A stretch of 64,000 nucleotides of DNA from Amycolatopsis balhimycina FH 1894 (GTDB lineage: Bacteria > Actinomycetota > Actinomycetes > Mycobacteriales > Pseudonocardiaceae). Under the pieces are notes generated by a model. That model searched no databases and had not been told where the DNA came from. It saw only the letters and a list, made by a program, of their open reading frames with translations. This document shows positions 1-9,639 of this stretch, one piece after another (the first letter of the stretch is position 1; every line of letters begins with the position of its first letter). A program made the translations under genes and the position numbers. The stretch is from the NCBI RefSeq assembly GCF_000384295.1, contig NZ_KB913037.1, positions 6,635,533 to 6,699,532 of the forward strand, in the 5' to 3' direction.

Positions 1-405
1 GTCCTCGGCCGCCTCGCCGCGGCCGGCACCGCGGTGGTGCTGTCCAGCCACCGGATGGACGACCTCGAGGCACTGTGCGCGGAGGTGACGATCCTCGCGA
101 CCGGCCGCGTGGTCTTCACCGGCCCGCTCGCCAAGCTGTCGGCGGAGAACGGCGAGCTCGCGTACCGGCTGCGCACCTCCGACCCGGCCGCCGCCCGGCG
201 GGTGATCGCGGATACGCGGGGGATCAAGCTCGTCGACGCGCCACGGGATGCCGAGGGAGTGGTCGTGCGGGCGCTCGTTCCCGCGCTCGACGAACTGGTG
301 CTGCGGCTGGGGCGGGACGGTGTCGCGGTGCGCGAGCTGGCGCCGGTGGTGTCGCCGCTGGAAGCCGCGTTCCTGGCTCTCACCGAACAGGGGAGCACCC
401 GATGA
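1..405 (+). CDS. ABC transporter ATP-binding protein, C-terminal part (5' truncated by window edge)
   Basis: The reading frame is open from the first base and ends with TGA at 403-405. What remains is the end of the nucleotide-binding domain: the H-loop histidine lies in VVLSSHRMDDLEALC and is followed by the usual last strand (ILATGRVVFTG) and a roughly 90-residue C-terminal extension. The SSH-x-MDDLE pattern is typical of DrrA/CcmA-type exporter ATPases. The ATPase would power the membrane protein encoded next, whose ATG overlaps this stop (ATGA), so the two are translationally coupled. Walker A and the signature motif lie outside the window, so the substrate cannot be guessed. Confidence 0.9.
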   Translation, partial: VLGRLAAAGTAVVLSSHRMDDLEALCAEVTILATGRVVFTGPLAKLSAENGELAYRLRTSDPAAARRVIADTRGIKLVDAPRDAEGVVVRALVPALDELVLRLGRDGVAVRELAPVVSPLEAAFLALTEQGSTR

Positions 406-1730
406 CCACCGCCGTCGCCCGGCCCGTTCCCCTCGGGCGCACCTACCGGTTCGAGCTGGTCAAGCTCTTCGCCACCTGGCGCATCCGCCTGCTCATCCTC
501 GCCTGCTGGCTGGCTCCCGCGATCTTCGTCGCGGCCGTCAGCGAACAGAGCTCGCTGCCCGTCGACACCCTCTTCGGTCGCTGGATGAACGCGACCGGCT
601 GGGCCGGGCCGCTGGTGATGCTCGGCTTCGCGGGCACCTACGCCCTGCCGCTGCTCACCTCCGTCGTCGCCGGGGACGTGTTCGCCGCCGAAGACCGGCT
701 GGGCACCTGGCGGCACCTGCTGGTGGCTGTCCGGTCCGCGAGCCGGCTCTTCACCGCGAAGGCCCTGGCCAGCCTCACCGTCCTGCTCGTGCTCGTCGCC
801 GGGATGGCCGTCTCCAGCACCGCCGGCGGCCTCCTCACCGCCGGGAACCGGGCCCTGGTCGGCTTCGACGGCCACCTGCTCACTCCCGGCGACGCCGCCG
901 GGCGGGTCCTGCTCGCCTGGGTCTGCGTGCTCGCCCCGACCCTGGCCCTGGCCGCACTCGGGCTGCTCGGGTCCGTCCTCGGGGGACGCTCGCCGATGGG
1001 GCTGCTGCTGCCCGCCGTCGTCGCGCTGGCGATGGCGCTCGCCCAGCTGCTGCCGCTGCCGGTCGCCGTCCGCCTCGCTCTGCCCAGTTACGCCTTCATC
1101 GCGTGGAACGGCCTGTTCACCGATCCCGGCCAGCTCGGCCCGCTGCTCGTCGGCGTGGGCGTCGGCCTGGCGTGGGCCGTGGCCGCGACGACGCTCGCGT
1201 ACCTGCTGTTCGTCCGGCGGGACTTCACCAACTCGGCCCACGACGGCTCGGGGCGCCGGACGCTCGCCGCGCTGCCCTTGGTCGCGCTCTTCGCCGTGAC
1301 GGCCGGGATCATCGCCGCCGCGACGCCGTCCCTGGGGTCCGGGATCGACCAGGACAAGGTGCAGCGGTCGGTCGCGACGGCGTTCGCCCACCTCTACCGC
1401 CTCCAGACCGCGCAGCTCGGCCGCCCCGACGTCACCGAGGCGCGGCTGGCGGCCACGGCCGCGTGCACCAAGGGCGACGGCCTGATCGCGGCCGAAGGGC
1501 CGGGGAACGACTGGCGGTGCGTCGTCTCCTGGCACCTTCCCGGCGTCGACGCCACCGGGACCGCCATCTACCAGCTCGACGTCACCTCGGACGGGCGGTA
1601 CGTCGCCGACGGCGACGGGCCGAAGGAAGTGAACGGCTACTTCCAGGTACGGACCCCGGCGGGGGACCAGCCCAACCCGCTCTGGCAGTTCGACGCCAAC
1701 GTCGAGCTGCTCTCCTCCACGAAGGGATGA
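402..1730 (+). CDS. ABC transporter permease with C-terminal soluble domain
   Basis: 442 residues. The ATG at 402 overlaps the stop of the ATPase gene and is preferred over upstream in-frame codons, which would run deep into that gene. The first 300 residues hold about six hydrophobic segments (e.g. LLILACWLAPAIFVAAV, VLLVLVAGMAV, LAALPLVALFAVTAGIIAAA), as in ABC-2 type permeases. The last 130 residues are soluble, with two cysteines (AACTKGDG, DWRCVVSW) that could form a disulfide outside the membrane. It probably forms an export complex with the upstream ATPase. The third gene also overlaps by ATGA, so all three are one transcription unit. Substrate unknown. Confidence 0.85.
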   Translation: MTTAVARPVPLGRTYRFELVKLFATWRIRLLILACWLAPAIFVAAVSEQSSLPVDTLFGRWMNATGWAGPLVMLGFAGTYALPLLTSVVAGDVFAAEDRLGTWRHLLVAVRSASRLFTAKALASLTVLLVLVAGMAVSSTAGGLLTAGNRALVGFDGHLLTPGDAAGRVLLAWVCVLAPTLALAALGLLGSVLGGRSPMGLLLPAVVALAMALAQLLPLPVAVRLALPSYAFIAWNGLFTDPGQLGPLLVGVGVGLAWAVAATTLAYLLFVRRDFTNSAHDGSGRRTLAALPLVALFAVTAGIIAAATPSLGSGIDQDKVQRSVATAFAHLYRLQTAQLGRPDVTEARLAATAACTKGDGLIAAEGPGNDWRCVVSWHLPGVDATGTAIYQLDVTSDGRYVADGDGPKEVNGYFQVRTPAGDQPNPLWQFDANVELLSSTKG

Positions 1731-4480
1731 GCCCCATGCAGGTAGCACGCCGCAGACGGCGGGCCGGGAAGGACCGCCGCGTCCGGCACCGGTTCCGCTT
1801 CGCGACCGCCGGTTCCGCCACGCTCGTGCTGGTCGCCACCGGCACCGGGGTCGGGGTCGCGTCGACGCAGCAGTTCGGGCACGACCAGGTCGGCCAGGTC
1901 ACCGGCCAGGGCCAGGTCGTCGCCGCCGACCAGTACATCGACCCCATCGGCGACCGGCTCGTCGTGCCGGGCGGCAAGATCATGGCGTCCTCGGCCAGCC
2001 CGGACGGCAGCCACCTCGCCGCGCTGACCGCCGACGGCGGGATAGCGCTCACCGTCGTCGACCTGAAGAACTGGAAGGTGCAGCAGCTCGTCGGCAACTC
2101 CGCGACGGCGAACCTGCGCATCCCCGGCAACGACGTGGGCCAGGAAGGCCCCTCGTACTCGCCGGACGGCAAGTCGCTGTGGCTCGCGCAAACCGACGGG
2201 TACACGCGGTTCACGGTGAACCCCGACGGGACGGTCGCGGCCCCGGTGGCCGTCAAGATCCCGGCGGACGGGCCGAAGCACGCGCTGGTGGCGCAGGCGG
2301 TGTTTTCGCCCGACGGGTCCACTGTGTACTCCGCCGTCAACGGCCAGAACCGCGTCGTCGCCCTCGACGCGGCGACCGGCGCGATCAAGCAGAGCTGGGC
2401 CGTCGGCAACGCGCCGCGTGACCTGGTCCGCCTCGGGAACAAGCTCTACGTCAGCAACGAAGGCGGCCGCCCGGCGCGTCCCGGCGAGCCGACGCTGAAC
2501 TCCTACAACACCCAGGTGCCGGCCAGCCGGTTCACCGGCGCGACGACCAGCGGCACGGTCAGCGTCATCGACCTCGCGCACCCGGCCGCCGCGCCGGGGA
2601 GCATCGACGTCGGCCTGCACCCGACCGCGGTGTACGCGAAGAACGGCACGCTGTTCGTCACCAACACCGCGAGCAACTCGGTCTCGGTCATCGACACCGC
2701 GCGCGACAAGGTCGTCCAGACCATCGCGACGCAGCCGTGGCCGGAGGCGTCGGTCGGGTACGAGCCGGACGGCGTGACGCTGACCGACGACGGCCACCTG
2801 CTGGTGACGCTCGGCCGCGCCAACGCGGTCGCCGTCTACCGCTACTGGTGGGCGCAGGCGCCGGTGAGCTACGTCGGCCTGCTGCCCACGGACTACTTCC
2901 CGACGGCGATCACCACGGCCGGCAAGGACGTCGTGGTCTCCAACACCCGCGGGATCGACGCCCGCCGCCCGACGACGGCGGCCGGGCACGGCACCCACGA
3001 CACGACGTCGAGCGTGCAGAAGTTCCGGCTGCCGGACGACTTCGCGATCCGCGGGTACACGGCGAAGGTCTTCCGGCAGAACGGCTGGACCCCGGGCTCG
3101 GTCCAGGTGGCGAACGACTACGGCCACCGGACCCCGGTGCCGGTCCCGGCGCGGCTCGGCGACCCGTCGACGATCAAGCACGTCTTCCTGCTGGTCAAGG
3201 AGAACCGGACCTACGACCAGGTCTTCGGCGACGATCCGCGGGGCAACGGCGACCCGTCGGTGACGCAGTTCGGCGAGAACGTCACGCCGAACCAGCACGC
3301 GCTGGAGAAGCAGTTCGGGTTGTACGACAACACCTACGACATCGGCACGAACTCCGCCGAAGGCCACAACTGGCTGATGCAGGCCGACAACCCGGAGTAC
3401 ACCGAGTCTTCGGCGGGCGAGTACCTGCGCAGTTACGACACCGAGGACGACGCGCTCGGCCACCAGAGCACCGGGTTCCTCTGGACCGGCGCGCAGGCGG
3501 CCGGGAAGTCGGTGCGGGACTTCGGCGAGTTCCAGCAGTTCCTGACCAAGCCGGACGGCGCGAGCTGGCAGAACCTCTACTGCGACGCCAAGAACATGGC
3601 CGCGACCGGCGAACCGAGCGCGTACCCGCTGGTGTCGTCGTCGCCGATCCCGTCGCTGAACGACGTTTCGGTGCCGGCCTTCCCGAAGTTCGACACGTCG
3701 GTTCCGGACACCTACCGGTACCAGATCTGGAAGGACGACTTCGAGAAGCACGGGCCGGCGAACCTGAACATGTTCTGGCTGTCCAGCGACCACACCGGCG
3801 GCCCGCCGAACGCGGCCGCCCAGGTCGCCGACAACGACCTCGCGGTCGGCCGGATCGTCGACGAGATCTCGCACAGCCGGTACTGGAAGGACTCCGCGAT
3901 CTTCGTCGTCGAGGACGACTCCCAGGCGGGTCTGGACCACGTCGACGGGCACCGGGCGCCGGTGCAGATCATCAGCCCGTACGCCCAGCACGGCGTCGTC
4001 GACAGCCACTACTACTCGCAGATCACGATGGTCCGCACGATCGAGCAGATCCTTGGCGTTCACCCGATGAACCAGAAGGACAGCGCGGCGACGCCGATGA
4101 GCGCGGCGTTCACGCCGAAGCCGGACTACACGCCGTTCACGGCGGTCCCCAACCGGACCTCCCTGACGGCGGGCCTGGCGACCCAGCCGTCCTGTGGCGC
4201 GGACACCCCCGCGCCGCCGAACCCGGCCGCCGCGCCGGTCCCGTCGTCGGCGGTGCCCGCGGACAAGCAGCACGTGGCGGCGCAGTGGCAGGAGTGGACG
4301 ACGCACCAGCGTCTCACCGGCCCGGACGCCGTCGCCGACTACGCCAACCCCGCGCAGATGAACCACTTCACGTGGTACCAGACGCACGGCTGGCAGCTGC
4401 CCTACCCGGGTGAGCCGCAGGTGTACGCCCCGGACCAGGTGCCGGGTGCCTACCTCCCGTCGGCAGAGTCCGACGGCTGA
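1727..4480 (+). CDS. YncE-type beta-propeller fused to alkaline-phosphatase-superfamily phosphoesterase
   Basis: 917 residues from the ATG at 1727, which overlaps the permease stop; a second ATG at 1736 is possible. A very basic N-terminus (RRRRAGKDRRVRHRFRF) and one hydrophobic segment indicate a signal peptide or anchor. Residues about 60-460 form repeated blades of the YncE type (SPDGKSLWL, SPDGSTVYSAV, VSVIDTARDKVVQTI). From residue 484 the phosphoesterase domain starts with KHVFLLVKENRTYDQVFGD, with likely metal-site residues later in VVEDDSQAGLDHVDGHR. The two-domain layout is a known actinobacterial family acting outside the membrane; its substrate is not known to me. Coupling to an ABC transporter suggests export or handling of a phosphorylated cell-envelope compound (inference). 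Confidence 0.85.
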   Translation: MSPMQVARRRRRAGKDRRVRHRFRFATAGSATLVLVATGTGVGVASTQQFGHDQVGQVTGQGQVVAADQYIDPIGDRLVVPGGKIMASSASPDGSHLAALTADGGIALTVVDLKNWKVQQLVGNSATANLRIPGNDVGQEGPSYSPDGKSLWLAQTDGYTRFTVNPDGTVAAPVAVKIPADGPKHALVAQAVFSPDGSTVYSAVNGQNRVVALDAATGAIKQSWAVGNAPRDLVRLGNKLYVSNEGGRPARPGEPTLNSYNTQVPASRFTGATTSGTVSVIDLAHPAAAPGSIDVGLHPTAVYAKNGTLFVTNTASNSVSVIDTARDKVVQTIATQPWPEASVGYEPDGVTLTDDGHLLVTLGRANAVAVYRYWWAQAPVSYVGLLPTDYFPTAITTAGKDVVVSNTRGIDARRPTTAAGHGTHDTTSSVQKFRLPDDFAIRGYTAKVFRQNGWTPGSVQVANDYGHRTPVPVPARLGDPSTIKHVFLLVKENRTYDQVFGDDPRGNGDPSVTQFGENVTPNQHALEKQFGLYDNTYDIGTNSAEGHNWLMQADNPEYTESSAGEYLRSYDTEDDALGHQSTGFLWTGAQAAGKSVRDFGEFQQFLTKPDGASWQNLYCDAKNMAATGEPSAYPLVSSSPIPSLNDVSVPAFPKFDTSVPDTYRYQIWKDDFEKHGPANLNMFWLSSDHTGGPPNAAAQVADNDLAVGRIVDEISHSRYWKDSAIFVVEDDSQAGLDHVDGHRAPVQIISPYAQHGVVDSHYYSQITMVRTIEQILGVHPMNQKDSAATPMSAAFTPKPDYTPFTAVPNRTSLTAGLATQPSCGADTPAPPNPAAAPVPSSAVPADKQHVAAQWQEWTTHQRLTGPDAVADYANPAQMNHFTWYQTHGWQLPYPGEPQVYAPDQVPGAYLPSAESDG

Positions 4481-4484
4481 TCGC

Positions 4485-4524
4485 CCACCGGACCGGGAGG
4501 CCTTCGGGCCTCCCGGTCCGGTGG
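4485..4524. terminator. Strong hairpin terminator after the ABC/phosphoesterase operon
   Basis: Perfect 18-bp inverted repeat (4485-4502 and 4507-4524) closed by a TTCG tetraloop, starting 5 bases after the stop of the phosphoesterase gene. There is no T-run, but its position and stability fit an actinobacterial terminator. Confidence 0.8.
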
Positions 4525-4710
4525 CGTCGCGGCCGCCTCTAACCCCGTCGGTGGGCGACATCTCACTCGATCGTGGGGTTTGAAGTCACGTGATCCGGTC
4601 ATTCATTCACCCGGCTTCACCGGGTGGCTCACTCTGCCCGGCTTTTAAACTCACCCACAACCGTCTGCATTGGACAGTGGCCGTCGAGGGCCCGGCTTGT
4701 GGAGTGAGAC

Positions 4711-7700
4711 TTGAAGAGACTGACTGCTTTCGGGGCGGTGCTCCTGCTCGCTTCGACGGTGTTCCCGTTGGCGGTGCCGGCCCGGCCGGCTGCCGCGGAC
4801 GCCTCCGACGGCACTCTGACCGTCCGGGTCGTCCGTGACCTCAACGGCAACGGCAGCTACGAGCCCGCGCTGGAGACCGGGGTGGCCGGGATCCCGGTCA
4901 AGGCCACCGACCCCGCGGGCGGCACGACCGCCGGGACCACCGGCGGAGACGGCACCGTCAAGCTGGCCACCGCCGGGCTGGCCGGCGGGAAGTACCGCGT
5001 CGAGGCGAGCGTCCCCGCGTCGATGCCGTACCTGAAGCCGGCCCCGGCGGGCGGGGGGCTGAGCAGCCTCACCGCGTTCGTCGACGTCTCCGGGGGCAAG
5101 AAGGCCGACCTGACGATGGGGGTGTGGAACCCCGCCGACTACTGCCAGGACAACCCGGCACTCGTCACCGCCTGCCAGCGCAACGGCATCGCGCCCGGGA
5201 TCGACCCCAAGGCCCGCTCGCTGGTGAGCTTCCCGTTCACCGCGCGGGGGACCGCGACCGCCCCCACCGCGCTGGCCACCCAGGGTGACACCGGGACGGT
5301 CTACGGCATCGCGTACCGCAAGCAGGACAAGCGCGTCTTCTCCAGCGCGTTCGCCAAGCGGGCCACCGCCTACGGCCCCGGCGGGACCGGCGGCATCTAC
5401 GTGACGGACACCGCGGCCAAGAGCACCAAGCTGTTCACCAAGGTGCCCGGCGCCGGCAGCACCGCGCACGCCATGCAGACGAACTTCGACGGGCCGTTCG
5501 CCGACGTGGTGGGCAAGGAGAGCCTCGGCGCGATGCGCATCAGCGAGGACGGCACGACGCTGTTCGTGGTGAACCTGGTCGACCGCAAGCTCTACCTCTA
5601 CGACGCTACCGGCGCGACCGCGGCCGCGCCGAAGGCGAGCTACGCGATCCCGAACCCGGACTGCTCCGCGGCCGGTGACTGGCGGCCGGGCGGTCTCGGT
5701 GTGCACGACGGCGCCGTCTTCGTCGGTGGGGTGTGCTCCGGCGAATCGACGCAGAAGACCGCCGACATGCGCGTGGTGGTCCGGACCTTCGACCCGGCCG
5801 CGGGCACGTTCGGCCCGGTGCTCGTCGACCACAAGCTGGACTACAAGCGCGGCGACACACTGTGGTGGGGCAGCAACACCGACCACTGGAACCCGTGGCA
5901 GGCAACCTACCAGCCGCCCGCGCCGCAGGGCGGCCACCTGCTGGCCCACGCGGAACCGCTGCTCACCGACATCCGCGCCGAGGCGGGCGGCGACCTCGTG
6001 CTCGGGTTCCGGGACCGGTTCGCCGACCAGGGCGGCCACGACATGCCGCCGTCCGCCGGGTCGCCCGACAAGTACGACACCGTCAGCGGCGGCGACCTCA
6101 ACCGCGTCTGCAAGCAGGCCGGCGGCTATGTCTGGGAAGGCACTTCGGGCTGTCCCAACAACAACAGCGCGGCGGCCAACGGCGGCGGCGAGCCGACCGA
6201 CGTCGTCGAGTACTACCCCGGTGAGTACTTCAGCAGCGCCTCGATCGGCAAGCCGCACAACGAAACCGCGCAGGGCGGTATCGCCGTGGTCTACCCGGCC
6301 GCGCGGATGCCCGCGACGGTGATGGACCCGACGGACATCAACACCGGCGGCATTGGCTGGTTCGACCGGGCCCAGGGCACGATGATGGCCGACAACTACC
6401 CGAACAGCTACCTGATCAACGATTCGAAGACCGAAGGGTGGGCCAAGGCCAACGGCCTGGCCGACCTGGAGGCGCTGTGCGACAACGCGCCGGTCCAGCT
6501 GGGCAACCGGGTGTGGTTCGACACCAACGCGAACGGCGTCCAGGACCCGGCCGAGCCCGCGGTGGCCGGGGCGAAGGTGGTGCTGCTGCCCTGCGACGGC
6601 AAGGGCGCGGCACTGGCGACCAAGACGACCGGCGCCAACGGCGAGTACTACTTCGGCGCGGCGGACGGGCTCAAGGCCGGCACCTGTTACACGGTCAAGT
6701 TCGACTACTCGGGCATCGACACCGGTGCCCTGCCGGGCGCGCCACCGTTGTCGAGTATCAAGTGGACGGTCCAGAAGGCAGGCGGCAACGCGACGATCGA
6801 CTCCGATCCCGACCCGGCCACGGGCGTCGTCAAGGTGACGATGGGCCCGGCGGGCTCGGTGGACCACACGGTCGACGCCGGCCTGACCGCCGCGGCGAAC
6901 CGGCTCGGGGACTTCGTGTGGGCCGACGTGAACCGCAACGGCCTGCAGGACCCGGGTGAGCCGGGCGTGCCGAACGTGCCCGTCGTGCTCAAGGACGGCT
7001 CGGGCAAGCAGCTCGCCACCACGAAGACGGGCCAGGACGGGAAGTACCTGTTCGACAACCTGCCGGACGGGTCCTACCAGGTGTGCTTCGACCGTTCGAA
7101 GCTGACGGCGGACTACGCGGATTGGCTGTGGACCAAGCCGAACGCGGGCGAGGACGGCAAGGACTCCGACGCCGACCCGCCCACCGGGTGCATCCAGGTG
7201 ACGACGCTCGGCCCGGGCAAGCACGAGGACCCCACCCTCGACGCCGGGATCCGGCCGCCGGACCGGCTCGGGGACTTCGTGTGGGCCGACAAGAACGGCA
7301 ACGGCCTGCAGGACCCGGGTGAGCCGGGCGTGCCGAACGTGCCGGTCGTGCTGAAGGACGGCGCCGGCAAGGAGATCGCCAAGACGAAGACGGGCCAGGA
7401 CGGGAAGTACCTGTTCGACAAGCTGCCCGACGGCGCGTACCAGGTGTGCTTCGACCGCGCCAAGCTGCCTCCGGACTACGAGGACTGGCAGTGGACGAAG
7501 CGGGACGCCGGGGAGGACGGGAAGGATTCCGACGCGGACACCGCGACCGGGTGCACGCCGGTCACGACGCTCGGGGTCGACCACCCGGAGGACCTGACCC
7601 TGGACGCGGGCCTGGTCGAGCCGCGCAACCGGGTCGGCGACTTCGTCTGGCTCGACACCAACGGCAACGGGCTGCAGGACGCCGGTGAGCCGGGTGTGCC

Positions 7701-9582
7701 GGACGTGCCGGTGGTGCTGAAGGACGGCTCGGGCAAGCAGCTGGCCACAACGAAGACGGACGGTGGCGGGAAGTACCTGTTCGACAACCTGTCCGACGGG
7801 TCGTACCAGGTGTGCTTCGACATCGCGCACCTGCCGGCACCGGTGGCCGGCTACCAGCTGACCAAGCGGGACGCCGGCGACGACGGGAAGGATTCCGACG
7901 CCGACCCGGCGACCGGGTGCACCCCGGTCGTGAAGCTCGGTCCGGATGCCCGCGAAAACCTGACCCTCGACGCGGGCCTGGTCACGCCGCCGAACCGGCT
8001 CGGTGACTTCGTGTGGGGCGATCTGAACGGGAACGGGCTGCAGGACGCCGGTGAGCCGGGGGTGCCGGACGTGCCGGTGGTGCTGAAGGACGGCTCGGGC
8101 AAGCAGCTGGCCACGACGAAGACCGACGGTGGCGGGAAGTACCTGTTCGACAACCTGCCGGACGGGTCGTACCAGGTGTGCTTCGACGGGACCAAGCTGC
8201 CGGCGGACTACGCCGACTGGCAGTGGACCAAGCCGGACGCGGGTGACGACGGGAAGGATTCCGACGCCGACCCGGGCACCGGGTGCACTCCGGTGGTGAA
8301 GCTCGGTCCGGGTGCCCGCGAGAACCCGACCCTGGACGCGGGTCTGGTCGAACCCAGGAACCGCCTCGGCGACTTCGTGTGGAAGGACGTCAACGGGAAC
8401 GGGTTGCAGGACGCGGGTGAGCCGGGTGTGCCGGACGTGCCGGTCGTCTTGAAGGACGGTTCGGGCAAGCAGCTGGCCACGACGAAGACCGACGGTGGCG
8501 GGAAGTACCTGTTCGACAACCTGTCCGACGGGTCGTACCAGGTGTGCTTCGACATCGCGCACCTGCCGGCACCGGTGGCCGACTACAAGCTGACCAAGGC
8601 CGGCGCCGGGGACGACGGAAAGGACTCGGACGCCGACCCGGCGACCGGGTGCACGCCGGTCGTGAAGCTCGGCCTGGGTGCCCGCGAGAACCTGACTCTG
8701 GACGCGGGCCTGGTTTCGCCGCCGAACCGCCTCGGCGACTTCGTGTGGGCCGACCTGAACCGCAACGGCTTGCAGGACGCCGGTGAGCCGGGTGTGCCGG
8801 ACGTGCCGGTGGTGCTGAAGGACGGCAACGGCAAGCAACTCGCCGGCACGAGCACCGGGCCCGACGGGAAGTACTCGTTCGACAACCTGCCGGACGGGTC
8901 GTACCAGGTGTGCTTCGACCGTTCGAAGCTGACGGGCAAGTACGCCGGCCGGCAGTGGACCAAGCCGGACGCCGGGGACGACACCAAGGACTCCGACGCC
9001 GGCCTGGCGACCGGGTGCACGCCGGTGGTCACCCTCGGCGTGGGCAAGCGGGAGAACCTCACCCTCGACGCGGGCCTGGCCGAACCCACAAACCGCATCG
9101 GCGACTTCGTGTGGCTCGACCGCAACGGCAACGGACTGCAGGACCCGGGTGAGCCGGGCGTGCCGGACGTGCCGGTGGTGCTGAAGGACGGCACCGGCAA
9201 GCAGCTGGCGTCCACGAAGACCGACAGCGGCGGGAAGTACCTGTTCGACAACCTTCCCGACGGCGGGTACAAGGTCTGCTTCGACACCGGCGGCCGCAAG
9301 CTGACCCAGCCGGACGTGGGCACCGACGACACGCGGGACTCCGACGCCCAGCCGTCCGACGGGTGCACCCCGGTGCTCTCCGTCGGCCCGGCGAAGCGCG
9401 AAGACCTGGGTGCGGACGCCGGTCTGCTTGCCGCCCCGGCCCCGGCTCCGGTCACCCCGCCGAAGAAGGGCCCGTTGGCCAGCACCGGTTTCCCGGGGTT
9501 CTGGCTCCTGGGCCTCGGCGGTCTGGCCGTGGCCGCCGGCATCGCGGCGCTGCTGGCCGCGCGCCGGGCTCGCCGGAGCTGA
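4711..9582 (+). CDS. SdrD-B repeat surface protein with LAXTG sortase signal
   Basis: 1623 residues. The TTG at 4711 is chosen because GGAG lies six bases upstream and it gives a clean signal peptide (KRLTAFGAVLLLASTVFPLAV...AAA). Residues about 30-590 are a secreted N-terminal region with one SdrD-like B module early on and a beta-propeller-like body. Then eight SdrD B-type modules follow (consensus LGDFVW-D-NGNGLQDPGEPGVPxVPVVL), the last seven nearly identical; acidic DxNxNGxxD loops suggest calcium binding. The C-terminus has LASTG, a hydrophobic stretch and RRARRS. LAXTG is the known signal for class E sortases, so the protein is expected to be covalently attached to peptidoglycan. No sortase gene is in the window. 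Likely an adhesin or stalk; exact role unknown. Confidence 0.88.
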   Translation: MKRLTAFGAVLLLASTVFPLAVPARPAAADASDGTLTVRVVRDLNGNGSYEPALETGVAGIPVKATDPAGGTTAGTTGGDGTVKLATAGLAGGKYRVEASVPASMPYLKPAPAGGGLSSLTAFVDVSGGKKADLTMGVWNPADYCQDNPALVTACQRNGIAPGIDPKARSLVSFPFTARGTATAPTALATQGDTGTVYGIAYRKQDKRVFSSAFAKRATAYGPGGTGGIYVTDTAAKSTKLFTKVPGAGSTAHAMQTNFDGPFADVVGKESLGAMRISEDGTTLFVVNLVDRKLYLYDATGATAAAPKASYAIPNPDCSAAGDWRPGGLGVHDGAVFVGGVCSGESTQKTADMRVVVRTFDPAAGTFGPVLVDHKLDYKRGDTLWWGSNTDHWNPWQATYQPPAPQGGHLLAHAEPLLTDIRAEAGGDLVLGFRDRFADQGGHDMPPSAGSPDKYDTVSGGDLNRVCKQAGGYVWEGTSGCPNNNSAAANGGGEPTDVVEYYPGEYFSSASIGKPHNETAQGGIAVVYPAARMPATVMDPTDINTGGIGWFDRAQGTMMADNYPNSYLINDSKTEGWAKANGLADLEALCDNAPVQLGNRVWFDTNANGVQDPAEPAVAGAKVVLLPCDGKGAALATKTTGANGEYYFGAADGLKAGTCYTVKFDYSGIDTGALPGAPPLSSIKWTVQKAGGNATIDSDPDPATGVVKVTMGPAGSVDHTVDAGLTAAANRLGDFVWADVNRNGLQDPGEPGVPNVPVVLKDGSGKQLATTKTGQDGKYLFDNLPDGSYQVCFDRSKLTADYADWLWTKPNAGEDGKDSDADPPTGCIQVTTLGPGKHEDPTLDAGIRPPDRLGDFVWADKNGNGLQDPGEPGVPNVPVVLKDGAGKEIAKTKTGQDGKYLFDKLPDGAYQVCFDRAKLPPDYEDWQWTKRDAGEDGKDSDADTATGCTPVTTLGVDHPEDLTLDAGLVEPRNRVGDFVWLDTNGNGLQDAGEPGVPDVPVVLKDGSGKQLATTKTDGGGKYLFDNLSDGSYQVCFDIAHLPAPVAGYQLTKRDAGDDGKDSDADPATGCTPVVKLGPDARENLTLDAGLVTPPNRLGDFVWGDLNGNGLQDAGEPGVPDVPVVLKDGSGKQLATTKTDGGGKYLFDNLPDGSYQVCFDGTKLPADYADWQWTKPDAGDDGKDSDADPGTGCTPVVKLGPGARENPTLDAGLVEPRNRLGDFVWKDVNGNGLQDAGEPGVPDVPVVLKDGSGKQLATTKTDGGGKYLFDNLSDGSYQVCFDIAHLPAPVADYKLTKAGAGDDGKDSDADPATGCTPVVKLGLGARENLTLDAGLVSPPNRLGDFVWADLNRNGLQDAGEPGVPDVPVVLKDGNGKQLAGTSTGPDGKYSFDNLPDGSYQVCFDRSKLTGKYAGRQWTKPDAGDDTKDSDAGLATGCTPVVTLGVGKRENLTLDAGLAEPTNRIGDFVWLDRNGNGLQDPGEPGVPDVPVVLKDGTGKQLASTKTDSGGKYLFDNLPDGGYKVCFDTGGRKLTQPDVGTDDTRDSDAQPSDGCTPVLSVGPAKREDLGADAGLLAAPAPAPVTPPKKGPLASTGFPGFWLLGLGGLAVAAGIAALLAARRARRS
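6901..9447 (+). repeat. Seven tandem ~366-bp coding repeats (SdrD-B modules)
   Basis: Units start at 6901, 7264, 7630, 7996, 8362, 8728 and 9094, a spacing of 363 then 366 bp five times. Stretches encoding the calcium-loop core are almost identical between units, so unit number may vary by recombination or be miscounted in assembly. Confidence 0.9.
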
Positions 9583-9584
9583 CT

Positions 9585-9639
9585 GTTCGTGAAGGCCACC
9601 TTGAGGAACTTGTAGTTCCTCAAGGTGGCCTTCACGAAC
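9585..9639. terminator. 26-bp perfect intergenic hairpin between convergent genes
   Basis: Arms 9585-9610 and 9614-9639 with a 3-base loop; the core reads GTGAAGGCCACCTTGAGG. It starts 3 bases after the surface-protein stop and the TGA of the convergent peroxidase gene lies inside its right arm, so it can terminate both. I recall similar elements in Amycolatopsis intergenic regions. Confidence 0.85.

Noticed and set aside
1637..4561. 974-codon minus-strand frame
   Set aside because: Shadow of the YncE/phosphoesterase gene, rich in Arg, Val and Asp with no domain.
4651..8838. 1395-codon minus-strand frame with internal repeats
   Set aside because: The repeats are the mirror of the SdrD-B DNA repeats; composition and lack of start context show it is not a gene.
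6901..9447. CRISPR-like periodic repeats
   Set aside because: Period is 366 bp and lies inside a coding frame; no 25-40 bp repeat with unique spacers or cas gene is present.
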